From NCBI GenBank assembly GCA_025201375.1, contig JAIWZP010000049.1, forward strand, positions 153,966 to 217,965: a stretch of DNA of 64,000 bases, in the 5' to 3' direction. This DNA comes from Gongronella butleri. Its lineage: Eukaryota > Mucoromycota > Mucoromycetes > Mucorales > Cunninghamellaceae. The position numbers and the translations under genes were made by a program. The notes under the pieces were generated by a model, which was not told the origin of the DNA, ran no database searches, and saw only the letters and a list, made by a program, of their open reading frames with translations. Positions 1 to 10,190 of the stretch are shown here, in pieces (within the stretch, counting starts at the first letter, position 1; each line of letters opens with the position of its first letter).

Positions 1-1
1 G

Positions 2-1713
2 ATTGTGGGCGACAAGGACAAGGCTGCGTCTGCCAAGCAGCTGTTGGACGCGCGCTATGAAGAGATTGTCAAGGCTTCGCGCACGGCGTCCATTGGCGTG
101 CCCAAACGCCAGCACAAGTACCTGTTTGGCAAGGATGGTGCGGTTGTTCGCGACATTTTTGCCCAAACGGGGTGCACGGTGGAGGTGCCTTCGCTTGACG
201 ATGCTTCCGAGAGCGTGACGGTGCGTGGACCTGAGCAGCGCCTGATCAATGGTCTGACCCTTGTCATGGAAAAGTCGCGCGCCGTCCACGTCAATGCGCT
301 GGACATTACTTCCTTGCACACTTCGGCCGCCGACCCCTTGCAACACGCTCGCCATGTTGTGCGCTACTTGAGATCGACCTCCGCGTTCAAAAAGATCGAG
401 GACGAGCACAATGTGCAAGTTGGCTTCACCAACGATGCCGGCATCGAGTTTGTCAGCAAGAGCGAGGACGACGCGTCCAATGCCTACCGCGCGGGCTTTG
501 ATTTGTGCCGCCAATTGACCCCTGAACGCTTCCAAATCGTCGAAATCGACCATCATTTGCACCGCCACTTGACCGTGCGCCTCGCAAAGCAATTGCAGCG
601 CATCAAGTCGCGTCACGACGTTGCCATCCTCTTCCCCGAACAAGGCAATGCCATCTTGGTCGTCAGCGAGCGTGTCAATGCCCCTGAAAACGACGAAAAC
701 GCCAATGACAGCCTCGCCACCGCCGCCACCGAGCTCCGTGGCCTGACCGCCGAGCTGGCCGATATTGTCACATCCACCATCACCGTCCCAAGCAAATATC
801 ACGCCGCCATCCAGGGTCCCAAGCGCACAACCCTCAATGCCATCATTGGCAATACTGATGATGCCACTGTTTCCGTCCAATTCGGTGGTGCAAAGAGCGA
901 GGACGACATCATTGTCCGTGGCGTCGCCTCTGAAGTCAAGCACGTCATCCAAGGCATCAAAAAGGTCCACGAGGCCGCCAAGAACCAAGATGTAAGAAAG
1001 AAAAGAAAAAAGAATCTTTTTTTTAATTGAAAAGCTCATCCAATTTTTTTTTCTAGTTGAACACGTCGTACACGACGGAATTCAGCATTCCTTCTGCCTA
1101 CTCGAGCCACGTGATTGGCAAGGGCGGCATCCACGTTAACAAGCTCAAGGAGGAACTTGGAATCAAGATTGACATTGGCGAGAATAGCCAAAACAAGGCC
1201 GAGGCCGGGTTCGAGGCGGTGACGAACAAGAACAAGAAAAAGGAGACGCAAGTCAAGGTGGTGATCCAGGGCATCCAGCCCAATGTCGAGGCGGCCAAGG
1301 AACGCGTGCTGGCCACGGTGGCCACGCTCGCCGACCAAGTCACCCTGCAATTGGCTGTCCCCAAGGAATTCCATCGCTTCCTCATCGGCCCCAACGGCCG
1401 CTACGTCAAGAAGCTCGAGGAAAAATACAGCGTCTTTGTTCGCTTCCCGCGCGGCTCCCCCGCTGCTGTCAATGGCGACGTCAGCCCCATCCCCGGCAAC
1501 AATCCAAACACCATCACCATCCGTGGACGCAAAAAGGATGCCGCTGCTGCAAAGGAAGAGCTCTCTGAGCTGTACGAGTACGAAAAGGAGGAGGCTGACA
1601 AGCGCAAGGAACGTGAAGCAAAGCACCGCCAAGCTGATGAGAAGCGAAAAGCCGCCGCTGCCGCTGCCGCCGCCAATGCCTCTTCTGACGACGTCCCCAC
1701 CCCCTCCAGCTAA
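2..1713 (+). CDS. SCP160: Vigilin/Scp160-type multi-KH RNA-binding protein, 3' part
   Basis: The gene enters from the left edge, so its 5' end is missing. Exons are 2..991 and 1057..1713, joined in phase 0 by a GT-AG intron. The visible ~548 residues hold several type-I KH domains, with GxxG loops GKDG near residue 45, GKGG early in exon 2 and GPNG about 85 residues later. At least one further KH copy has lost the loop (residues QGPKRT near 260). The C-terminus is a charged Lys/Glu/Ala-rich tail. Such proteins bind many mRNAs and associate with ribosomes at the ER surface; that role is known for the family, not shown here. It could be another multi-KH protein, but the tandem array and charged tail fit vigilin best. 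A TC-rich 3' untranslated region follows. Confidence 0.85.
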
Positions 1714-1787
1714 AGTTACCATCTATTCTTCTTTTGATCTCGCCCTTTCTTTTTGATTTTGCATCTAAAACCTCTTTTTTTTTTTTA

Positions 1788-1818
<31 letters not shown>

Positions 1819-2136
1819 CTCTCTCTATACTGTATGTTACAAAAAAAAAAAGCAATAAAGCAAAAGCTGTCTTGATATCTCCAACGGATCACGAGAAAAA
1901 AAAAATCAGCCATTTTCGACAGTGCGAAGATGAAATGGTTGTTTTGCGCGTGAATAGGGCGCGTTGCATACATTTCAAGATCCGGCCCGGACTTCCAGGA
2001 GGCGCGAACATCAGCACTCGAGCCAAGCCTCTTTTTTTCTTGCCGCTGTTGGCGAAAAAAAAAGCAAAATCAGCAATTTTTGGCGCTTTTGCCCTCATTT
2101 TTTTTTTTCTCTCTCCCTTTCTCTACTTAATCAATT
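1714..2136. other. Spacer between KH-protein gene and eIF3i
   Basis: This holds the TC microsatellite, A and T homopolymers and, just before the eIF3i start, a pyrimidine-rich stretch (2097-2125). Similar CT/T-rich leaders precede several start codons in this window. No open frame or RNA gene was seen. Confidence 0.6.
1787..1827 (+). repeat. (TC)n microsatellite in 3' UTR
   Basis: A nearly pure CT/TC dinucleotide tract, interrupted once, lies about 75 nt after the stop codon of the KH-protein gene. It is preceded by a T homopolymer and followed by an A run. Confidence 0.9.
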
Positions 2137-3312
2137 ATGCGTCCCATCTTGTTGCAAGGTCATACACGTTCGTTGACCCAAATTAAATACAACCGCGAGG
2201 GTGATCTCTTGTTCACCGTGTCCAAGGACAAGGTGTGCAATGCTTGGTATTCTCACAATGGCGAGCGCCTTGGCACATACAATGGCCACGTCGGTAGTGT
2301 TTGGACCGTCGACGTCAATGGTAAAAAAAAAAAAAAAACAAAAAAACAAAAAAACAAAAAACGACGACAAATCCTCATTTTTCGCTTCAATTCCTCTTTT
2401 TTTTTAATCAAAAAAAGCGGCCTCGACGATGCTCGTGACGGGCTCGGCCGACAACACGGCCAAGCTGTGGGAAGTGCAGACCGGCAAGTGCTTGAAGACG
2501 TGGGAGTTCAAGACGGCTGTCAAGCGTGTTGCCTTTAGCGAGGACGATTCGATGGTCTTGTGCGTGACCGAGGAGCGCATGGGCTACGCCGGCACCATCA
2601 CGGTGCTGCCCGTCAACCCTGACCTGACCGCCGAGCAATCATCGGAGCCGATCATGCAGCTCGTCAACCAAAAGGGCAACTCCAAGGCCGTCGTCGCCGA
2701 CTGGAGCTACCTCGACAAATACATCGTCAGCGGTCACGAGGATGGCTCGCTAAGCCAATGGGACTGGAAGAACAACAAGAAGCTCAAGTCGGCAAAGGCC
2801 CACGACGGCGTCATCTCCGACATGCAATGCTCGCTCGACCGCTCCTACTTTATCACCTCGTCCAAGGACAAGGTCGCAAAGATCTTTGACATTGACACCC
2901 TCGAGGAAAAGAAGGTCTACCCCACCGACACCCCTCTCAATTCCGCTACCTTCACCCCCAAGTACCAGGAATTCGTCATTGTCGGCGGTGGTCAGGAGGC
3001 CATGGATGTCACCACCACCTCCGCCCGCGCAGGCAAGTTTGAGAGCCGCTTCTACCACAAGATCCTCGAGGAGGAAGTCGGCCGCGTCCGTGGCCATTTC
3101 GGTCCCATCAATACCCTCGCCGTGCACCCCGATGGCAAGAGGTAAGCAAAAAAATAGATTGGAAAACAAAAACGTCATCAAAAAAAGCGCGTCACTGACG
3201 CGTATTTCTCTCTCTTTTTTGCATTTTTAGCTACTCCAGCGGTGGTGAAGATGGTTACGTGCGCGTGCATCACTTTGATCCCGATTACTTCACCTTCAAG
3301 ATGGATGCCTAA
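2137..3312 (+). CDS. TIF34: Eukaryotic translation initiation factor 3 subunit I (WD40)
   Basis: Exons 2137..2320, 2418..3141 and 3231..3312 give 329 residues, the usual size for eIF3i. The N-terminus [19 protein letters not shown] is characteristic of the family. WD repeats follow with recognisable cores such as [13 protein letters not shown] (start of exon 2) and [13 protein letters not shown]. The short last exon supplies the ending [19 protein letters not shown], which is also typical. eIF3i is a seven-bladed propeller in the eIF3 complex that loads mRNA and initiator tRNA on the 40S subunit in the cytosol. Both introns carry A/T homopolymers. An AATAAA at 3519 could serve as its polyadenylation signal. 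Confidence 0.96.
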
Positions 3313-3518
3313 GCATTTTTTTTCTCATTCTTCTCCCTCCGTGTCACCTTTTTACGCCTTTTTACGCATCCCTTACTCCCCTTTCTCTCCCTCTCGCCTC
3401 TGTAGTATCTTTTGTATCCTCGTCTTCTTCTCTCCCCTCTTCCTTTCTCTCTTTGGTCCGATGCATTTCCTTTTTTTCAAAAAATGTTTGATTATTCCAT
3501 TTATGTAGAAGCATCACA

Positions 3519-3524
3519 AATAAA
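3519..3524 (+). terminator. Candidate polyadenylation signal for eIF3i
   Basis: AATAAA lies about 207 nt after the eIF3i stop and just before the end of the convergent MBIP gene. The 3' ends of the two genes are only ~266 nt apart. Confidence 0.4.
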
Positions 3525-3578
3525 AAATGACAAAGCTGTATGTACAAATGCATAAATTACGAAAAAAAAATGGGGGGT

Positions 3579-4871
3579 TTAGCTGGAGGATTGCTGTTGC
3601 CGTTGCCGATCCAGCTGTTGTAGCACGGCGCGTGTCAATGACGATGGTGCACGACCACCACCGCCACCGCCACCAGTGCCACTTCCACCACTGCCACTGG
3701 ACGGCGCAGCAGCCTGTTCGGTAGGCACAATTTGCAAAGGGACATAATCCTTTGGTTTTTGGGCTTTGGTGGCGACATTGGCGGTATTTGTCGATTGTGG
3801 GGCTTGTGGGCGCGTAATGTAGGTAAGCGGCGGTGGCGGAGGGTACGTGCGATTTGGCTGATTAAAGTGGACGGCGGCCCACAGCGGGTATCGCTGCTCA
3901 ATGTCGATCAGCGTCTGCTCAATAATCTTGATCCGCTCCATGACCGTGAATGGTCGGTCGTCGTGCGGTTCAAATCGAATATGCACGTGTTGCTCGATAT
4001 TGTCGAGCCTCTCACGCACGAGATCTGCCTCGCGTTCCGCCAGAGACGATGGAATTGACGATGAATTGTCTTGTGTGGTCTCATCGCTCTTTGTATGCAG
4101 TGTCGTGGACCTGAGCAGCGGACCGTCCTCATTATTGACAATGTCGAATTTCATTTGGATATTCCTGTTGATTTCGCGAGCGTCAACGCGCGCGCACGTG
4201 ACATCGTCGCCCTTGGGATCCGGCCGGCTCAGAAATTCCGCACGGTTGCTCGCGTCCACGTCCTTGCGCTTCATCTGGATAAACGCGCTGATCCGCTCCT
4301 GCACCTGTCGGTCGCTTGCGCGCAATTGCACCTGGTCAGGGTCCAATTGCCGCGCACGCTCACGGAACTCGTCGTCGTCGGCGTCGGCGTCGTCATTGGC
4401 CGCACTTTTGTCGTCTTTGCCGTCCTTTGCCGCGTCAATTTGGTCCACTTTCTCTTCCTTGACATCCACGAGCGCGTCCTCGCCCTTGCTGACGCGCTGC
4501 CGCTTACCAGCGCGCGGCTTGTCCAGCAGATCCTTGGTCGGATCGTCGCTTTTTTCGTCGTTTTCGCCGTTTTCGTCGTTTTCGCGCGCCTTTTTACCAA
4601 GCGTGATCGTCTCCTTGGCACTTACATGCTTCTCGAGCGCATGCAGCAGGTGGTCCACGAGCGTCTCCATGGCGCCAGGCAGCTTTGCGCGATAAAACGA
4701 CGACATTACAAGCAGCTCCGTATCAAAACACTGCCGCGTCTCTTCAAGGCCAACTGATGTCAGAAACTGGCCAAGGCTCTTGTGCCACGCAACGTACAGC
4801 TGCTCATGCTCCTCCTCAGAGACCGGAATGCCAGAGTGCGGCCGAGGATCCACACGCGTACCCATGGTCAA
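3579..4871 (-). CDS. MBIP-like protein (ATAC histone acetyltransferase complex subunit family)
   Basis: Single exon, 430 residues. Two blocks match animal MAP3K12-binding inhibitory protein. The first, near residues 175-235, contains LDPDQVQLRASDRQVQERIS, then AFIQMKRKDVDASNRAEF and a CARVDA element. The second, near 285-325, contains ERLDNIEQHVHIRF followed by a second heptad segment (MERIKIIEQTLIDIE); in animal MBIP this is the coiled-coil dimer region. An acidic, Lys-rich linker with a KRQR cluster precedes them, and the tail is Pro- then Gly/Gln/Ser-rich. In animals MBIP scaffolds the ATAC complex and inhibits DLK kinase. The fungal role is unknown; chromatin is the more likely setting. 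The start may be Met 1 or the Met two codons later. Confidence 0.82.
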   Translation of the reverse strand: MTMGTRVDPRPHSGIPVSEEEHEQLYVAWHKSLGQFLTSVGLEETRQCFDTELLVMSSFYRAKLPGAMETLVDHLLHALEKHVSAKETITLGKKARENDENGENDEKSDDPTKDLLDKPRAGKRQRVSKGEDALVDVKEEKVDQIDAAKDGKDDKSAANDDADADDDEFRERARQLDPDQVQLRASDRQVQERISAFIQMKRKDVDASNRAEFLSRPDPKGDDVTCARVDAREINRNIQMKFDIVNNEDGPLLRSTTLHTKSDETTQDNSSSIPSSLAEREADLVRERLDNIEQHVHIRFEPHDDRPFTVMERIKIIEQTLIDIEQRYPLWAAVHFNQPNRTYPPPPPLTYITRPQAPQSTNTANVATKAQKPKDYVPLQIVPTEQAAAPSSGSGGSGTGGGGGGGRAPSSLTRAVLQQLDRQRQQQSSS

Positions 4872-5380
4872 TCAAATAAAAAGTATGGTAGAGGCAAAGA
4901 AAGAAAAAAAAAAAAAAAGAAAGAAAGAAAGAAATTGAGGAACGGCGATTTAAAAAAAAAAAAAAAAAGTAATAAAGCGCGCGCTCACCGCGCCCCCGCT
5001 TGTAAATTCTGCTTTTCTTACGCGCAAACTAGTAAATTTGTATTTTCGCCCATTCGCCAAAATCCATCAAGCTTAAGATGATAGTGATTTGCACTGTTAG
5101 GACGCTCTCCTTTCGACAATCAGTCGCGTTCAGCCATCGGATGCTGACGAATGAGTCGTGTCTGCCTTTACAAGGCTGCTCAACATTTGAAATGCGATTT
5201 TCCAAGAATTGAACTGAACAATGCAGAACACTTTTGCAAGTTCAAAGTGTACAGACATCCAGTGCAAGCAAGATAATCTTGGTTTGATCAAGGTATCATC
5301 AAAATCCATCGACGTATTGCGACACATGTAAAAAAAAAAAAGTCTGAAATCAGCGTTTACTCCACAGCCAGCCGATCGAC
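4872..5380. other. Promoter side of MBIP gene plus spacer
   Basis: A/G-rich homopolymeric sequence (4897-4966) immediately upstream of the MBIP start is followed by unique-looking AT-rich DNA with no credible open frame. Confidence 0.5.
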
Positions 5381-8300
5381 GCTCGATTTTTATGGTACCA
5401 AACCCGAGTACTGTAACAGGGGGTCAATACATCAAATGACACAATGCTCGGGACGTTTAGCGCAACATCAACAACCCCAATGAGCGAATGGCGCCGGCAG
5501 GTTCCAAAATCAAAAGTGAAAAAATAGGTCTTTGGAATGACTGCAAATTGGCAATGAATGGTACCAGGGTGAAACTACGAAAAATGTAAAAACCAAGACG
5601 ATTTATCTGATCGGTGACGAGAAATGAGCGATTTTGAACTTTACTTGCAGAGCCAATGGCTCACCAAAAACGCGATAAAAAAAGTTGCACCGACGCGTCC
5701 GTCAGCAAGTTGGCTCCCGGGTCCATGGTTTTATTACGAGCAGGCGCGTCTAACTCGACGTTTTATACGGTATTTCTCGCGTCGAATTCTGTCTATATTT
5801 TTGAAACCATGTCAAAAACGTCAAAATAACCACCTTTTTCATTGATCACCAATGCCAACGTACGCAACGAGCAACGCTTTTTCTACTGGTGCGCGTTTCT
5901 CAGAGATCGAGCCACTTTTCGTTGAGATGCCCTTGCGTCGAAAATAAAACCCAATCAATGGACCCCAGATTTTTATTGCATTACCATCGGTAAGTGAGGA
6001 ACATTTATATTACAATCTGGTTGAACGGCGTGGCGATCCGACAACCTTTACAATTCCTAAATCCTCGACTGACACCCTTGAAAAATCCGTGAAAAATCGC
6101 GATTTCTAAATCATTGTTGTAGAACACCATCAAATGACTGGAGCCCCTTGAAACTTCGTGATTATTAGGATATTTGCCTCCCTCTTTTTAGAACAAACGT
6201 AAAAACAGGAAGGCTATGATATCGGGCGGTTGACGAAAAAATCAACAATTGTCGATAAACGCGCGTTTTCGGCCGTGGCGCGATAAATTGTGCCTCAATC
6301 GGGCTGAAACTTGCATGAGCGGAAAGCTGCACGTCTGAATGACATTATATCCCTGCTTGACAAAGTCGATTCGTGGCATTTGTTCGCTTGCAGCGCGTGA
6401 TCAAACATTTCGATCCCAATTTTCTCGGCAGCGCACAAAGTAAAAATGAAGTATGCAGCTGTGACAAAAGATGCCCAATTCGCTTGTCTGTCGGATGACT
6501 CCTATTTCACCAGCGTGCGACCAAAACTGATCAACAAATTCAAGTTTCTAAACTTTTACTTTAATCGCCATTTGCACGAGAACGGCCCGATGGACCCCCA
6601 ATTTTATTGCAAATCTGCTTACAAAGAGGATGCCAATGCATCTATTGACATGACTCTCAAAGCGCTGCGGTGTAGACTGCCATACGGATTTGGATTTATG
6701 GCTGGGTTTGAGCCTCTCAAAGCGAGGAACCCCCCAGATGCATTTTGACCTGACCAACAACTTTTTTCCAAAATTCGAAAAAAATCATTTCACCACCAAG
6801 GATTCATCGCAGCACCACGAAACTTTCTCACCTATAGGATTTGGCTCCTTTCTTTTCAGAAAAAAATTAAAACCCGGACATCAATCAACTGGTTCTGCCA
6901 GAAACTTGACATTGCTGAAAATTTGGCTGTATCGCGACTTTTAAAAAATCATTTCGCGGAGAAATCGTGCTTCAATCACTGCGAAATTTTACCACGTGGA
7001 CGATTGGCGCCTCTTTTTTCAGGAAAAAAAATTAAAACTACTAGAGTTCGATCATGATACTGCCGAGGCAATCACCAATTTCGCGAAAATGTGCAAATTC
7101 AATCTGAACGCCAAAAACGTGGGCCGAATCGTTGCCAAAACAGCAGTGCGATTTGATCATTTCCGCAAGTTTTTTAATTTCAAACATCATTAAATATCGG
7201 AGGTCAACTATCATACTGTACGTAGGCCAAGTTGAAAATTTGGCAATTTTTCAAAGGTTTCCACAAATCCAATATTAAACGCCGCAGGCTACGTGCGTAC
7301 GAGTGGATCGCCTCTAAAACTGTTTCACTAAGCCATTTCGTCGTCGCGTCTTTTTTCAACATGGCGTTGAAAACCGGAGGTCCGCTTATTATAATCGTTG
7401 TGCAGATGAATCCAAAATAGCGACATTTTCACAAATTCAGCAGTGGCTTTCGAAATATTTCGTGGATCGGGGTGAAACTGCTGGCACCATTCATCAAAAG
7501 AGACGTGCTCGGAAGTCATTTCCAAATGTTTGTTTGCCCGATGTGTGACATCTGCACGCTTGTGAGAGCCGTTCAAACATTGCAAAAATTTTCAACCTCG
7601 ATGTTCTCGGCAACTGATCGGATGACACACGGCGCTTTTAACATGTCGAAAGCACGTGTTAAATCTCTATCGAATGAGACCAGTTTCATCGATGGATGGA
7701 TAAAACTCGCAGAGAAAATCCACTTTTTCATCAAAATCTTTGATCGCGATTTGCTCGGCAACGGTCTAATAAACCTGTAGTTTTTATTGCAGTTTTACTA
7801 ACAAACAGGGAGCAAAGCATCTAATAATGGAATGTCCTGCAGCGATCCTTCATGATAAGTTTTAACTTTTTGCATCGTCATTTCACCAGCCTGCAGCCCA
7901 CTCATCAGCGCACCACACAAATGTGCAAAATAAAAAAGTAAAAAAAATAAAAAAATAAAAATTCCATGCAATCCACCACCTTAATTTGAAAGTCTCAAAC
8001 CTTAAATTTTTGCAAAAAATCTTGCCCAAAGTAGGCACTTTTCTCAGTCGATCGCCGTTCATGCGTCATTCTTTGCGCCTTTTTGTTAAGATGGGGCGAC
8101 CTGCCATTTTGTCATTCAGCCAATAGCAAATCGTCGGAATTGTCTGTTTGGGATGCATTGATCACTCGGAGTTCAAAAATTTCCCAAATTTGGAATTTCT
8201 GAGATTGAAATGTGTGACCCCTGAGTGACCCCTGAATTTTCAAAAGTGGTCGTAGTGCTTTGGGGGGTTTTAAGCTTTTTTGCTGCAAATTTTGCGCTGA

Positions 8301-8880
8301 AGAATAAATGCGATCTTGCAGCTATTTTTGAGCGGGGTCAAACCATTCTGTACAGATAGACAGATGAATGCAAAATAGTACAAATAGGATGTTTTTGGCA
8401 TTTTTGAGTCAAAAATATCAGGTGGGTCCGTCTTGATGATTTCTTGAATACAGTATGACGTGACGACGCAAATTTCATCATTGGCGGGTGAATGAGCAGG
8501 CTGTAAAAAAAATTCTGGAAGCACAGCAGGCCGGTAAGTAAAGTCAGAAAAGCACGCTCGTTGATCGGTATTTTACTGTAAAAAAGGCGAATTTGTACGT
8601 TTTTTTTACGTACAGTACGGTGATACTGTATGATGCAGTGTAGCGCGATGCACCTTCAGGCATGCATTGATCAAACGATTATTCAATAATAACTCACCGT
8701 TAAACTCGACGCGATATCCCAAACCACAAGAAGCGCTTTTACATAACAGTACCGCGCTTGCCCGCTAATTAATTCATTTGAGGTGCCTCACGCGCGCGCG
8801 TCGGGACGTCGTTGTTCAGCCGTTGCCGCAGTACGAGCCCAAATGGTGTTGGTCTTACCACCTTTACGCCAATGAAACTG
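5380..8880 (+). repeat. Dispersed degenerate repeat, copy 1 (longest)
   Basis: No gene is supported here. By eye the block aligns in order with every other copy: 5490-6200 with 16480-17200; 5560-7060 with 52860-54420; 6960-8640 with 28915-30240; 8330-8640 with 54570-54850; 8690-8880 with 20275-20460. Copies 4 and 6 match in reverse complement. Matching runs are 10-25 nt broken by frequent substitutions and indels, so the copies are old. No LTR, terminal inverted repeat, poly-A end or transposase/reverse-transcriptase motif was found. An internal duplication with ~1.18 kb spacing is described under findings. Confidence 0.8.
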
Positions 8881-10190
8881 GCGCATCATCAGAAAAAACT
8901 TGCGCATCTGGTCTCAAATTTTGACCAGTTGATGGTAAACCCAACTTTCTAATGGTTTAAATATTTTCGCGAATCCGATTGCACGGTCTCGAGAAATCTC
9001 GAGATCTGCATTTGCAAACGAAATCCCACCACAGCCAAAATACAGTATGTAATATTTTACGCGTTTCTCCCGATAGACCTGACTTCATGGCGCCAAATTT
9101 AGACTGGCAAATAGTCGAAACTAGACTTCAATGATTCTATATTTTTTCGCATACAGTATTGGATCACTCAGTCTTGGGAAATCGAAATTAGCTTTTGCGA
9201 AGTGAAAAAAGACACACAAGCTGCAGAGCACGCGATACTCTGACTTTTTATAGCCAGGTGGTTTTTTCTGGCAACCGCGTGGCCACAAATTATGCGGCAA
9301 AATTGTAGCTAAAAGTGCGCCTCAAGCATTGAGCGGCGCGATGGCTAGTCCCGTTAGCGAAAAGAGCCTGAAAGTCGTTAAACGCGCATTTTTGTGCTCC
9401 CGGGCATAGTGTTGCCGCCGTTGTGAGCAAAGACAATGATGCATTACTGTACTCATTTACCTGCGCACGCGTCTGTGCCCCTTTAAAGAGTGTGCATGAA
9501 TGATGTCAATGGCGGCTGTGACACATTTTTCTGTGCATTTGCCATTGAGGCTCGCGGTGTCACCAGTGTCCCATTGATACAAAAAAATACCAGGTGGTAC
9601 GTGCGATATAAGAAAAAATAGGCGGTACGCAGCTGTGATATGATACCTTACGCATAAAAAAAAAAAAAAAAAAAAAGGGCGACCGTGTTTTTACCTTTTT
9701 ATTTCTCAGTCGCTGCTTTTGTACTTTTGTAATCATACCGAGATCTTATCCGATGTCTCATTTGCGCGCATGGATTCGGCCGGTCACATGCAGGCTCCAT
9801 GGCTGTCAACAACCTTGCCAGTGAAACAAAAAGGCGAGCCCCTTTCCTTCCGTCCGTCCCATTGTCAGCGGTCCGGACACATGCGCGCAAAAATTTCAAC
9901 GAAAAGGTAAGTCTAATGCGACGTCAGGCACAGACGATCCAGAATCATGGAGTGTTCTGCTATTCTCACTCTTTTTTAGTTTTTTTTTTTTTTTCTCCCA
10001 CCTCACCCCCCAAAAAAAAGACGGTTGGTGCACCTCACCAAGAAAAAGGGCCAATTGAAGCCATTTAGGCCACCCTCGTCCCCTTCTTTTCTGCCTCTTT
10101 TCATTTCTTTCATTCAGATTCATAGACGATTTCCGCCTTTTTCCCCCTCCCCCTTCCTCCCCTCCTCCCTTCCTTTTTGTTTATATTCCA
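8880..10190. other. Spacer upstream of the first Kelch gene
   Basis: AT-rich non-coding DNA with three TACTGTA/TACAGTA heptamers (9041, 9152, 9445) and a run of about 18 A at 9658. From about 10080 the sequence turns C/T-rich (TTTCCCCCTCCC-like), as before other start codons here. No gene recognised. Confidence 0.5.

Noticed and set aside
5100..10190. Coding transposon (LTR, LINE, Tc1, helitron) in the large spacer
   Set aside because: No reverse-transcriptase, integrase, transposase or helicase motif in any frame, no terminal repeats; open frames are below ~100 codons.
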